From contig OY986438.1 in the NCBI GenBank assembly GCA_963920525.1, positions 80,959,177 through 81,023,176 on the forward strand: DNA of 64,000 nucleotides. The letters are read 5' to 3'. Below are positions 21,200-33,370 of the stretch, piece by piece. The position numbers were made by a program, and so were the translations under genes. The stretch is from Dichetophora obliterata (lineage: Eukaryota; Arthropoda; Insecta; Diptera; Sciomyzidae). The notes under the pieces are model-generated. The model saw only the letters and a program-made list of their open reading frames with translations, was not told the DNA's origin and searched no databases. Every line of letters starts with the position of its first letter. The first letter of the stretch is position 1.

Positions 21200-22100
21200 G
21201 AAAGTTTGCACCCTTTTCAATTAAAACCATAATTTCAAACAATTCTGTGATTTCTGACACAGCAGAACAATCTGACTCTTCTAATTTTTCACAAACGGCA
21301 AAGTTGAAGGACTTGCAATATATATCTGTAAACACGCTTATATTAACCCAAAAGCCACATTTCTCGAGTACGTCTTTAATCTTAATGAATTTGAATCGTG
21401 CTTAAGAACTTTTTCTGGAAAAACTCCCGGTTACTGCTTGCTCCAAATCAAGTTGGCTTCCAATCTGATTTATGTACAATAGATGCACTTTTGTTTATCG
21501 ATCACCATATCTGTAAGAACCTTTCCACTAAAAACCACGTTTCTATTATGTCTATTGATTTTGAAAAGGCTTTTGACAAAGTCGGCCTTCATATTGTTTT
21601 AAAGAAACTACGAGAATGGAATGTCGGTCCTAAAATATTTAACTTTGTAAAATCCTTTCTAAGTAACAAGAAAATACGTTGTAGAATTAACAATGTTATG
21701 TCAGAATCATACCCACTTTTCAACGGGATCCCCCAAGGGTCTCCATTATCTATAACGCTATTCTTAATTGCATTTGAGGACTTGAGTCGACTTTTTTTAA
21801 TTAACAAAAACGTTCAGCATTGCTTATATGCCAACGACCTATATGTCATTTGCAATAAAAAAGACACAAATGATTCAAAAAATAATTTTTCTACAACTGG
21901 TCACAATACTCAGGAGCCAGAATAACTGTTGATAAATGTAAACATTTATATGTTTGCCGAAAAATTTAGTATGCTGAATTTAATACAAATTATTCTAACT
22001 ATACCATAGAAAATGTCAAATCTCTGCATATCTTAGGCTTAATATTTGATACAAAACCTAGCTTTAAGTTCTACTGTAATTATTTAAGAAATAACCTAGC
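21200..22100 (+). pseudogene. LINE ORF2 reverse transcriptase relic
   Basis: The clearest part is 21398-21925: NQVGFQSDLCTIDALLF, SIDFEKAFDKVGLH (catalytic Asp present), NGIPQGSPLSITLFL, and YANDLYV where an active enzyme has YADD. The Asp-to-Asn change in the catalytic pair alone would inactivate it. Frameshifts occur upstream of 21398, and a stop lies at 21923. Confidence 0.85.
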
Positions 22101-22174
22101 TGCCAGACTTAATATTAAAAAATATTTATCATCAAACAAAAGCTATATTCACTCTAACACAATTATAAATATTA

Positions 22175-22945
22175 CTAGACTTACAGTTTTAAGCAGAATT
22201 AACTATGGCTTGGGAGTCTACGTTAAATGTGCTCCATTTACACTGAACAAAATCAAAGCTCCATACCACGCTGCAATGCGAAGTAGCCTTAGAGCCTTTC
22301 GCACCACACCAATCAAGAACCTACTGGCGGAAGCCGGCATGCTCTCAGTCGAAGACAATATTCAATTCGTCAGATATCGTCTTACTCCAAAGTTTTATTG
22401 CGATGATTCATATATCCTGCCCAAGGAAATTCAACTAATGAAGCTTCGAAAAACTGGACTAAAAATAAAGTCAGGTCTGTGGGAAATCTATCTTACGAGT
22501 CAACATTTTTATTTAAACATAGCTCCGCCACAAAAATCTTCTTCGAAACACCCACCTTGGGCGTTCGTAAGCCAATTAGCGCACTTTAAAAAAGACTAAA
22601 TTTCGTGCTTACAGTATAGACATCTTTTCGAAGAATATACCCAACCCTTAAAGCAACAAAACTGGCAACTAATCTTCACTGATGGCTCAAAAACACAACG
22701 GTGTATCATTTGCTGCTGTGTTGGAAAATGGGAGCATTTTATCTCATGGCACTTTACCGCCTGATGCCAATTCTTATGATGCAGAAGTTCAAGGTATTTT
22801 GGACAGCCTACAGTTCATCAAACGTTCTAATGGAAAATACATAATATGTACAGTAGGCGTCCCACTTTTTCAACGTTTTTCGAAAAGTTCCCGGAACACA
22901 TTGATTTCTGATTCTACTCTTAAAAACATGAATTTTGGTATATAA
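22175..22945 (+). pseudogene. LINE ORF2 C-terminal region with RNase H relic
   Basis: 22210-22599 encodes the link region after RT (FRTTPIKNLLAEAGMLSVED). From 22675, FTDGSKTQ..GVSFAAVLENG and YDAEVQGILDSL give the first Asp and the Glu of an RNase H fold. The frame is then lost near 22860. An RNase H here separates I-type LINEs from Jockey and CR1. Confidence 0.7.
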
Positions 22946-24242
22946 CACTTTAATATTGACTAACGGTAAATAGTCGCGCAAACGGCTTAAAGGCTTTTGG
23001 CTAAAAATTCATTTTGTCGAAAAAACCAGAAATTCCTTCTTCAGTATTTTGCATATAACTACGAAACTAATAAAACCATTTTTATCAATTTATACTTTTT
23101 TAAAAGCTAATAAAATTTTCCATCTTATGCTATAAGAAAAATTGCATTTTGTTCAGTAAATTTTTTTTTAAAAACTCTGCAAAGTGAAATTTTGTTTAAA
23201 ATTTGTTCGAAAATTTGATAACTTCAACTCACATTACCCCGCGTTACAAGATCATGAAGAAGAAGTTTTTGATTATGTAAATTTCGCATTTTGAGGAATT
23301 TTACGGCAAAAATTTTGATGTTTAATTCGAATATGTATAATACGGTATTTTTTCAAAAAGGCAACACAACTGCACAGTGAATTTTTTCGAAAAAAATTCA
23401 ATTTTATTTTTATTAAGGTATGTAAAAGTTATATGTATATGATATTAGCTTTTATTGCAAGACATTTAACTTTATTTTTGTAATGTTCAATTTTTTAAAT
23501 GACTTTTTCTGTATATATGAGCGGGTCGGTTTTTTTGTATGACCGACATACAGGATTGGCTTACAACATGCACAAATCGGTCGGTATTTTGGGAATGACC
23601 TGGAAAATCTAAAAGTTATTCGTTTAGAAAAATAACTGTTTTTACTAAACTGTACTTTACCTGGAATATTAATAATTTCATCGGAGTGACGTAGTTGCAG
23701 AAAGTAGTTTTGTGAATAGAACTGGAGGCATGGCAGTTCTGTAGAAGCTCTTAATTCATTCCAATCAATCATTGTTTTATACGAATCGCAATTAAATAAT
23801 ATTTTAGGCACATCGAATTGACGATTTTACATATTTTACTAAAAATTGCCAAAAAATATTCAAAAAATTAATGCAAAAAAATCAATATCTTCTGTGTTAA
23901 GGCAAATTTTCAAAAATTTTTGATGGAGAACTCTGTAATTTTTCGATTTACACTATTTTTCACAACTTTTTTTACTAAATATATTATGGCAAAAAAGTTA
24001 TCCATACAAAACGCGATTTTTAGAGGTTTTTCGAACCATTCTAAGTAGCTGATGGCTATCGCTAGAGCCGAAATATTTGGGGAATCATCACAACATTAAC
24101 CAAAGTTTATTTTGAGGGGAGGATTCGGACAACTTTTTTTCTTCCATAGAGAGTGAGGCGCCTTAATGTACCTATATATTTTGTTCTGAACATGAAAAAT
24201 TCTTATTTAAATATTTAAAATTTTTTTATTTATTTCTTATAG
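22946..24242. other. AT-rich non-coding stretch
   Basis: No coding similarity on either strand. It could be LINE 3' sequence or the body of the pogo-like element whose coding tail follows. Confidence 0.4.
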
Positions 24243-24600
24243 GCCAAATTTATTGAATTGCCAGAAAGCGAGGTCGAGGAAGACATTACTGAGTCGTACT
24301 TTGGTTTCGAAATCGATAATATAGAAGACTATATCAACTGTGATGAGGAACTTGAATGCTATGGGCAGCTAAGTGACCAAGATATTCGAAATGAGGTTGC
24401 AATGTCTGATGATAACGAATCTTCAAAAGATGAAATTCAGAATACCAATAGGCAGGTCCCAGTTATAATGGAGGTACCAACGCCATTAAGGAGCTAAGAG
24501 ATTTTTTCTACCTGTTGACAAATATTCTAACGAATTAGAAAATATGGAAGCATACCTGAGAAACAATTTCATATTTTGTGCCAGTAAAGTAGCTGATATA
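24243..24600 (+). pseudogene. pogo/Tigger-like transposase, C-terminal tail relic
   Basis: After an acceptor-like tttcttatag the frame reads an acidic region (ESEVEEDITESYFGFEID) and ends near VPVIMEVPTP. It then shifts frame twice to give ELRDFF and NELENMEAYLRNNF. Acidic linkers followed by a short ALK-LR-FF helix are the usual end of pogo-type (CENP-B-like) transposases. Only this end remains and the match is from memory. The DDE core is absent. Confidence 0.45.
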
Positions 24601-25090
24601 TGTCCGGTGCCCGTGTCGGTAAATGTCACACCTCTGCACCGAAAGAAGTGTTAATTCTGGAACACCTTGGGCAGGCACATTGTACGAACAAAGACCGAAT
24701 CGGGCACTCGTCAGCTTATTGTGCCCGAATAAAGTCGCTCATTTTTAAGCAATTTATTGACATAATACGGACTTACTACGGTACTATTTCAGGTGACTTT
24801 CGAGGTACTTGTTGGGTATGTTTCGGGTACATTATAGTCCGGGCTCAGGCTAGTTAGGACACTATTTCGGTAAATTTTCAGGGAACTGTGAGTAAAAGGT
24901 CGGCCAAATTTCAGTAGAAATATCGAGTACTTTTTGCACACCAATCAGTTAAATTATTACATATTCTCGATACTTTATGTGGACTGTGGTCGGGCACATT
25001 ACTGATTGGTGTCCGAAAAGCACTCGATATTTCAACTGAAATGTGCCCGGCCTTTTACTCTCAGTTCCTTAAAAATTTTCCCGACCCATA
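24560..25090. repeat. Dispersed repeat attached to the pogo-like tail, with foldback end
   Basis: 24560-24845 matches 63697-64000 in the same orientation at clearly high identity (both hold cacctctgcaccgaaagaag and acgaacaaagaccgaatcg). The right part, about 24886-25072, is an inverted repeat around atcgagtacttttt/aaaagcactcgat with ggccttttactctcagttcc arms. It probably represents the 3' non-coding end of one DNA transposon family. Confidence 0.75.
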
Positions 25091-25417
25091 ACAGAAAAAT
25101 AAGAAGAGAATGCAGAAGTATTTTCGTATAAAGTTTTTTATTGCTTATTTTCAGGTTTTTTTAAATGAAAAGATGACATATAAAAATTTATTGTAATATA
25201 CATTTCAATATAATTACGTGATACGTATACGCTGGAGAATTCATTGAAGACATGATATGCGCCATGATTCTTATAATATATTTATATATATACACGAAAA
25301 TAATCACATATTAAAAGTTTTTTTAGTATGCATTTCAATAGTCACGATAACTATAAACTGGAGAATTAATTTTTTTAAGGTTTTATGTTCCTCTGAATTA
25401 AACTGAATTAAAGCTTC

Positions 25418-25580
25418 GTAATTTTTGCCAGTATGAATTTGAAGATGATGAATACATCATCTAAATTGAACAAGAATTCCTCGATGTCTTCGTCTAATTT
25501 AAACAAGGTTTCATCGATGTCTTCGTCTAAATTAAACAAGGTTTCCTCGATGTCTTCGTCTAATTTAATTTCTTCATACA
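25418..25580 (-). pseudogene. Acidic 12-residue repeat reading, fragment
   Basis: On the minus strand three 36-bp units (about 25470-25570) stay in one frame and read LDEDIEETLFNL, LDEDIDETLFKL and LDEDIEEFLFNL, then run on to a stop near 25418. A related LDEDV appears on the far side of the MITE at about 25855, but not in the same frame. It may be part of a broken acidic transposase tail. The function is unknown. Confidence 0.35.
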
Positions 25581-25584
25581 CTTA

Positions 25585-25824
25585 GGGTATTCACAAGGTA
25601 TGCTATCATGTCATAATGTCATATTGTCCAAAGATTTTACACTAGTTATACTTTTTATTGTTGCCTTCCATATAAAAAAGTACTAATATATTACAACTCT
25701 GAAAGCTGTATATATTGAAGTGTCGTAACCAAAAAGCTGTTTCTTATTTGCATTTATTTATCTTGTAAATTTTAGTGTAAAATTTTAGGACAATATGACA
25801 TGATAGCACACCTTGTGAATACCC
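25585..25824. mobile_element. 240-bp foldback MITE, TA target
   Basis: Ends GGGTATTCACAAGGT are inverted and the arms remain similar for about 60 bp (tgctatcatgtcatattgtcc). TA lies on both sides (25583-25584 and 25825-25826). The target appears to be a former coding stretch with acidic repeats. It has no coding capacity. Confidence 0.88.
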
Positions 25825-25826
25825 TA

Positions 25827-28149
25827 ACTGTTGACAAAGTTTTTTGGCAGACATCTTCATCAAGATTTTCAGCAAAATTTAATCGCGTGCTTATATATTG
25901 TTAGTATATGAAGTTGTGCATAAACGACGTTTAATCGATTGTTTCGACAGGTTAAGTAAGCTTTTATATTTTGGTATTTCGAGACTGTTTTAGTTATGTT
26001 GAATATATATCTATTGATGCCAAAAAATATCCTCACTTTTCTATATAAATTAAAATTAATTAAAAGCACCTAAGTGACATTTTTAACAAATTTCCACACG
26101 CGCATGACCACGTTCCCAAATCTATGATCCTAACGTATTTATTTCACGAATATTAAATTAATTAAATGGAAAAATTACATTATGTCACTCAGTAGAATTA
26201 GTTTTCAGAATATATAAACATTTTTATTTAATTTAATTGATTTTAATTTTATTTGATTTCTGCAAACGCTTCTTACTGCTGCGTGCACGATTTAGAATAT
26301 ATGTTACGTTTTTTGAATAACAACATAGAAAAAAGAGATTTACTTCTATGAATAACAACAATTTTAAACGGTACTTCTAAACTTCATTAGAGGGAAGAGT
26401 AAAGAAGATTTAGTTATATGTATGTGCCAGCGTTGTGAACGATAGAAAGAGTGAATACTTTAAACATTATTTAGGCATGAATACTTTAAACATATCTCAC
26501 TGCGACAAAACAGTATCAAAACATTTTCATTGCATTTCTTTTATTTACGTTTGCAAAAGCAACGTTTTTTACTTTGTGTATACACTTTCAAATTAAGAAG
26601 ATGCAGAAAAAGCACACTTTTTTGCAAGATTTTTATGTGAGGATGCCATTCACGAAAATATTAGGTAAGCTCGTTTAAACCATACCCTTGAATAGATTAT
26701 ATCGGCAGATCCCCTTTTATCTTTTTTACATACAAAAAGAAAGCAATGAAGAAGGAAATTAAATTAAATACATAAACAATTGCTTCAACTTATTTCTCAA
26801 ACAACGCGGGTATAGTGTAATTTATATAGCATTTTTTGAACGTAAAAGTGCGCTCCTTAACAAAATTTAAAAAAAATCTTTATTTTGAGAAATAAAAAAC
26901 CTTTTTAAAAAAAGAATTACAGTTTTGAAAAGAAGAAAATTTCGGCATTAAACGAAAATTAATTTTTTTTTGTAAGTTTGCAGGGTTTTTATATTTCGAT
27001 AATACTTTGGAAATGCTCAAAATTCGGAATACAAACGCGATTTTGTAGAAAAATAATAGCTTTCTATAAAATCTGATATCATTTTTGATATCCAAATTGT
27101 GATTTTATAGTGACTCCAAATTTACTATAATGCCAAACTTCATGAAGATTAGACCACTAATTCTATTTTTGTCTATCTTTTGTATGGGCTCAATCTACTG
27201 TGCGTTAGTTCGTTTGATAAGCAATTTGATCAGTGTGAACACGCATCAAATCGTTGGATGAGAATCAACATTTTTTTATTTTTCTGCTTGTTTGACCAAC
27301 GATTTTACCAATCAAGAGTGTCTTGAAACAGTTTTGTCCCAATGAGTTACCAGCCTTACGGTGCAGTTATTTTCGGGTTGGACTGGACACATTTCAGGTA
27401 CTTTATTGACACAATACATATAAGAATTTTTTTCTCGGGTCCGGTTCGCTGCAGCTCGTTTGTATTCGGCTTAATATCAAAGTGTGATTTATTTTTTTTT
27501 TTCAAAAATTTCGTAGGTTTTCGTTACTACTCGTAGCTTTTACAAAATAAAATTGTGTCTGATACTTAGACTTTTGTGCCTGAGTAGTTAGCTACGGACA
27601 CAAATTGTTTCTCAGGATATGTATTGAAATCAATGGATAAGGACCGAGTGCAATCCAAAATAACAGACTTCTTTTCTAATAACCAAAACTTAGAGTAACT
27701 TATTACTCAAAATCAAAATTTAAAAAAAAAAATTACATAAAAATCGTATTGAATGAATAAATATATCAATTGTCTCCTTTAACTGCAATACTGCTTCAAT
27801 TATCTATGTAGTTGGCTTATTAAAACTGTTAGAGATTCTTCAAGCGCTTAAAATGAAACATGACCGTTCGTTATAAATGTATTTAATGGAGTAAACTTAA
27901 AAGAAGAATCAGTACAAAAAGGAATAGAAAAAGTAAAAATAGCATTTGAGAAGCCAATGCATTATACTTAATAGTAGTATCAACTAATAAATTCTGCCTC
28001 AATTCAAATGCGGTATTAAGTTCAATTTGATATCAGAAAAACAAATCATTAATTTCATTTCATAAATATAAAGGGAAAAAATTTAATATTAATTTTAAAA
28101 TTTAATTTTTAACAGACTGCAAAAATAGTTGTGTTTATCTTTTGCTAAA
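25827..28149. other. Long stretch with no recognised gene
   Basis: AT-rich. Near 27350-27440 a short piece (catttcaggtactttattgacacaata) resembles the dispersed repeat of 24560-25090. Otherwise I see nothing supportable. Confidence 0.45.
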
Positions 28150-29715
28150 GACTTAGTGAAGATATCAGCTACGTTTTATGATGATGGAATGTACTTCACG
28201 ACGAGTTCATTTGTGATGTACTTCTCTCGAATATAGTGAAACCTTATATCGATGTGCTTGCTTCTTTTGTGTGCGATTGTATTTTTAACCATAAACTGAG
28301 CACCTTGGTTGTCGCACAGCATAGTAGTAGGGTGTCGAACAATATCCATAAACATCATTTCCATGCGCAAGCTACGATAAAATGAAACCTCCTTTGCTTC
28401 TTGGCATATTGCTATATACTCTGCTTCCATTGAGCTAAGTGAGATTACACTTTGTTTTTTCGCCTCCCAAGTAATAGGACCTCCACCAAAGACCAAATCA
28501 AAACCGCTGTACGACTTTCGATCAGTTGAATCCGATCCCTAGTCAGCGTCTGTGAAGCAAACGAAACGATTAGTAATATTGTACGACAACATACCCTTTG
28601 GTTTTCCCTTGAGGTATCTAAGGACACGCTTAGCAGCTAAAAATGCTCCTCGTGTGGATAACTATGGAATTGGGCTAACTTTGATACAGTGTGTGATATA
28701 TCAGGCTTCGATATTATGTCCAAATTAGTAAGGCCTCCAAGTAACGACTGATAATTTTTAACGTTGTATCCTAAGCAATTTTGGTCATTGCATTTCTCTA
28801 ACACACTACCAATTGCAAACGGTGTTGCTACAGACTTGCACTCAAGCATGTTCCAATGTTTTAATCGTTCAGATGTGTAACGGCTCTGGTGAATGGAAAT
28901 GTTCCTACGCATACCATCTCTTTCTATTTCCATGCCCAAATAGTATCTAATAGGCCCACGATCTACGGCTTCTACATGCATTTCAAGTGCATCCATAATA
29001 CTGCGCAACGTATTCTGTTATGAACATGCCAAAATAATATCATCAAAGTATACACCAATAATATTAATTTCGTTGCTTTTAAACATTGTATACACGCAAT
29101 TATCCGTCTTACATCTTTCGAAACCGATATCCTTTCGATGTTTCTTTCAGCAGTATACTATATTTTTCGATGTTTCCTTCAGCAGTATACTTAGTATTAA
29201 AAACCCACTTACATCCGATAATGTTTTTATAAACTGGACGATCTACTAGCTCCCAAGTACAGTTTTTAATTAAAGCATCGTATTCCGCCTGCATAGCATT
29301 CCTCCAATGATCTGCAGATTCTGATTGCAAAGCTTTATTAATCGTAATAGGTGTAGCACAAATTGAGTTTACTGGTTGGATGATAATGTTAACTTTCCGG
29401 GGCCTTCCTACATTTCCAGATCTACAAATCTTTGGCCTACCCCGATTGCGCTTTCCCATACCAATATCAGGCACCTTATTTGTCGCTTCCTCCGACGAGC
29501 TTTCCGAGCTTTCACAGTCAACAGGGACTACGTTTGTCTTTCCTGAATATTCACCAACGTTTTGTTCATTTCTGTTAGGACCATCTTCTTGAAGTATGCT
29601 TTCTGAATTATTTCTGCCCACATCAGCAGGCCGCAAGTCGACAAAAAAGTCTTCGTCCAAAGAAATAGCCTGTTGGCTGTCGTTGTCATTTTTTGCAAAT
29701 GAGTCTTCAAAAAGC
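28150..29715 (-). pseudogene. pol: Ty1/copia-type pol relic
   Basis: Minus-strand order is retained. There is an acidic linker (29660-29380), an RT start with HWRNAMQAEYDALIKNCTWEL near 29310 and GCKWVFNTKYTAEGN near 29215, and the catalytic region as VYFDDIILACS near 29060. RT thumb/connection GPIRYYLGMEIERDG follows near 28960, then copia RNase H with ITWEAKKQSVISLSSMEAEY near 28470 and DNQGAQFMVKN near 28310. The central RT between about 29110 and 29090 is deleted, and a short ctgctgaagga segment is duplicated beside the gap. Frames change at about 29008, 28636 and 28500. No gag, integrase or LTR was seen. Confidence 0.88.
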
Positions 29716-29725
29716 GTGATATCTC

Positions 29726-29783
29726 TTGCTATAACAATTTTTGCTATAACAAGTTTTGCTATAACAATTCTTGCTATAATAGA
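29726..29783. repeat. 16-bp minisatellite, about 3.5 units
   Basis: ttgctataacaa(t/g)tt is repeated in tandem from 29728 to about 29780. It lies directly next to the left arm of the following foldback. Confidence 0.8.
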
Positions 29784-30020
29784 ATTTCGAAATTTTGGCT
29801 TCGTTAGGAAATAATATTAGAGGCGTAGAACAGTTTAGAAAAAACAATTTCAAAATCGGTCAACCCATTTAGAAATTATGCTCTGTTTAACATTTTTCAA
29901 ACAAGCTGTTCCATGGCATAACTTCTAAATGGGTTGACCGATTTTAAAATTGTTTTTTCTTTACTGTACAACGCCTCTAATATTATTTCCTAACGAAATA
30001 AATTGCCAAAATTTCGAAAT
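29784..30020. mobile_element. 237-bp foldback element
   Basis: atttcgaaattttggc at 29784 is inverted at 30005-30020. The arms extend almost to the centre (tctaaatgggttgaccgat is shared). It is non-coding. A target duplication is not clear. Confidence 0.85.
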
Positions 30021-30211
30021 GCTATTTAGTTTATAAGTTAGTTAAAAAAATATTTCCACATGCTTTGTTGTTGTTGTTGTTCGTAATTAAAACTTATCTA
30101 TGCTTGAAAAAGTCTCAAAACCGTTCATTGTCTCTTTTGTGAATTGAATCCGATATCTGTACAAATTTATTAAGATACTTGATATTTAATTTAATTTCCA
30201 TTATAAATATA

Positions 30212-31952
30212 TCTATATATATAAAATGGAATGTGTATTTGTTTATTTGTTTGTTTGTTTGTTAGTACCTCTGGAGCGATCTTCTCTGGAGACCAAACCT
30301 CTGGACCGATCATCCTGAAATTTTCACAGCATTTAACTGGGACTCTGGCATAATAAATAGGGTACTTTTTCGACCACTCCCACTTTTACACCCACTTTTT
30401 TTAAAGTTATGTAATTGCTCCCATATAGTTTTTAACAGATTTACTTCAAATTGTATACACATTATACTCCAGGCGAGGTAGAAATAAACATTTCTTACGC
30501 CACGTCCCCTTTCACGCCCCTTTTCACGCCAAATTTAAGTTTTAAACTTTTTGTTCTCTGTACAAATTTGTTCCTTCCAACGGATTATTTTTTATTTGGT
30601 AGTATATTGCTCTTAATACTGTTAACGTCGCCATATTACTATGAACCACGCCCACTTCATCGCCCCCTTTTTTAATTCAGATACTTACTTATACCACTAA
30701 CAATGTTTGCTATACAAAATACTTTTTTGTAATATGTATTTACCTAAAGTTTTATATACTTTTTATCTACAGGTAAGGTAGCCATAGATTTTTTTATTAC
30801 CAAATCCCCCTTATTCGCCCCATTTTACTTTCATTATAATGAATCTGTTTTCAATCTATATATATAAAAATGAATGTCTGTCTGTTTGTTTGTTTGTGCT
30901 TTATAGGAGGCCAAACCCTTGGACCGATCTTCCTGAAACTTTCACAGCATTTTACTTTGACTCTGGAAAGAATAATAGGCTATATGAAGTTTTTATTGGA
31001 CAAAGGGGCGTGGCACTGCCCATATAACTTTAATAAAATTAAATCGCCATATTTTGGGCATTTTTTGACCTACGTTGATGCTATTTGGTACATATGGTAT
31101 TGGCATAGTTAGGAATACGTACAAGGAGAAAAGTGGGTGGGACCACGCCCCTTTTTAGGAAAATTAAAAATCGCAATATAGTCTTAACTACTGGACCGAT
31201 CGTCATTAAATTTTCACAATAGGATATTCTTACGAAATAATAAATTCTTGACTATATAAAGTTGTGAGTGGACGAAGGGGCGTGGCCTCGCCCATATAAC
31301 CCAAAATTTAAAATCGTCATATTTTGGGCATTTTTAGACCAACGGCTGCAGTATTTGCTATATATGGTATTGGCATGAATAGAAATACGTACCAAAAGAG
31401 AAGTGGGCGGAGCACGCCCCTTTGTTTGCGATATATTGAAGGCTGGACCTGATAACCGATTTAAAATTTTCACAGCGTTCAGCTTTGACTCAGGAATACT
31501 TATTACATGATAATATATTTCGACCATGCACACTTCTGCACCTACTTTTTTACTACGTTTATTAACGGCTTTACCACAAATTTAAAATACATATTAATTA
31601 AAATAGTGGGGTAGCCCCATTCTCTTTCCTTCACCACTGTCTTCAAAACAGCTGATTTTATAATACGTGTTAATTAAAATAGAGAGTGGGGTAACCCCAT
31701 TCTCATTCTCCCACAACTGACTGCGAAACAGCTGATTGTGTAATTGCTGCTTTTTGATTGGTCAAAAAATAAAAAGGGGGAGCATGAAGCAAATTACATG
31801 CGATTCAGTGCTGAATTCTAATTGGTTTACAACAAAAAAAGAGGCAAAGCATTGCAATAATTAAATTAAATAAATAAATTTTTGTAAATATATAAATACT
31901 TTTAATTTTATTTTGTTCGAGGGGGGTAGCGAAGCACACCGGGTTCAGCCAG
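30212..31952 (+). mobile_element. Helitron, non-autonomous, with two 5' ends
   Basis: 5' ends TCTATATATATAAAA occur at 30212 and again at 30855, each followed by aatg(g/t) and ttgtttgttt runs. One 3' end, with agcgaagcacaccggg and the terminal cagccag before T (31952), has the hairpin and near-CTAG ending of insect Helitrons. Repeated ggaccgat..cctgaaa and ttttcacagcatt blocks occur in each half, so it looks like two copies joined head to tail with one 3' end lost. There is no Rep/helicase. The ORFs inside are not real genes. Confidence 0.75.
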
Positions 31953-32239
31953 TATATATATATGTATATATGTTTATAATTTGCTTCTTTTCTTCTTCCT
32001 GTTTTGTTTTTAGCGCAAACAGGTTTCTATAGAGCAAATTATCGCATTTACTTTCTAAATCTGTTTTAACGCAACTGCAAAAACTCTAGTGCTTATAAAA
32101 CTTTTCAATTCGTTGGTTCCACAAAATCAGGGCTGCAAAGTTTCTACAGTACAGTGTCTTTAAACAAAATAAACTGTTTTTCATTAAAAGCATTTAAGTT
32201 AATTTTTCTCCTTTTACTTTCATCTATATTGCAAAACTT
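31953..32239. other. Flank between Helitron and LINE
   Basis: Non-coding. The right part probably belongs to the 5' UTR of the following LINE. Confidence 0.4.
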
Positions 32240-32254
32240 TCTATTTAACTGAAA

Positions 32255-33370
32255 ATGATCTGCAATTTCTGAATTTGCGCTGTAAAAGGTGAATCAGACC
32301 GGCTGGTTACTTGCTGGTTGTGTGATGCATTTTTTCATATCAAGTGTGCAGCGTTGATTGCGAGGATCTTCGATGCACTCAAGGAAAGTAAGGGACTTCG
32401 TTGGTCATGTGAAGATTGCAGGTTTCCAAACGTTGAGATCTTTAAACTTATTAGACAATCTCGAGAAGTTTTTTTGGAGGTGGCTAAGGATCTAAAGGTA
32501 GCACAAGATAGACTGAGTGAATACGAAGATTTGTTTAAAAAGTTTAAAATTATGGATGAAGCATACAATTCTCCAAAACGTAAATGTTCAAACAAAAATC
32601 TTCGTAGTACAGCTAAAACTACTGATATAGCCATGCCATTGCCCAATAATAATACTGTTCTACCTTCTACTGTAACTGTTTTCCCTTATGTGAACATACA
32701 GCTTGAAGATAAATCAACTGGAGCTGTCAATACTGATCAAATGACTGATAATATCGCACCAACTAAGGTCGCTGCGTCAGCTGATCAGATTTCTCTTTCT
32801 GTTGAAGCAATACCAATCATAGAGGAAAATGCTGATTCTCCTCGCGTTTCTGGCACAAAAAAAACTTACGCTGAAACTTGTTTTGCCTCAAATGTGGTCC
32901 CTGCACCTTCTCAAATTACTTCGATTTCTACAGGAGCGATACCGAAACAAATATCGAACAGCAGTATCAAAGCCCCTGTTCATAAAGAACTTGTGATTAT
33001 TGAGCCTGCAAAATCTATATTTGTTTCTCGTTTTCCAGCTGATACATCCGGTGAAGACGTTTTATTCTATGTAAACTCTAAGCTGAATGTTGTAAATAAA
33101 AATATCTCTGTTTACAAATTCAATTTTTCATACGAGCGTATTACGTCCTCTTTTAAAATATCTTTGCCTGGTGATCTTTTTCACAAGGTATTGGATCAAA
33201 AGTTTTGGCCTGACAATACGATGGTGCATGAATTTATTTCTAAACCTCGGCCTACAACTTCCTTGGCTACTTTTCCGGTTTTTAACAAGAATAAAAAAAA
33301 AACTAAATTGTTGCTTTCAGTTCCTTATCCTTTACCAAAACGTTCGTGGCATTACCACAAAACTAAATAA
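32255..33370 (+). pseudogene. CR1-like LINE ORF1 with PHD-type zinc finger
   Basis: From 32318 the frame is open for 350 codons. Similarity begins upstream: a reading from 32255 gives MICNF, a TGA, then ICAVKGESDRLVTCWLCDAF, so the first Cys pair of the finger lies before the stop. The finger continues HIKCA...WSCEDC (C4HC3 pattern). A helical region follows (RQSREVFLEVAKDLKVAQDR, possible coiled coil), then a Ser/Thr-rich linker. The last part (KSIFVSRFPADTSGEDVLFY, about 33010-33070) resembles the RNA-binding fold of LINE ORF1. The early TGA is the main visible damage. Confidence 0.75.

Larger units (their letters stand above)
18030..22945 (+). mobile_element. I-like non-LTR retrotransposon (LINE), degenerate and interrupted
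   Basis: ORF1 (about 18240-18775), an ORF2 endonuclease relic (about 20450-20950), reverse transcriptase (21200-22100) and an RNase H segment (22675-22860) occur in order on the + strand. RNase H after RT, plus a CCHC-type ORF1, points to the I clade. A TIR element at 19380-20428 splits it. All frames carry stops. The 3' end was not resolved. Confidence 0.8.

Noticed and set aside
32335..32646. Minus-strand 103-codon frame
   Set aside because: Antisense shadow of the CR1-like ORF1.
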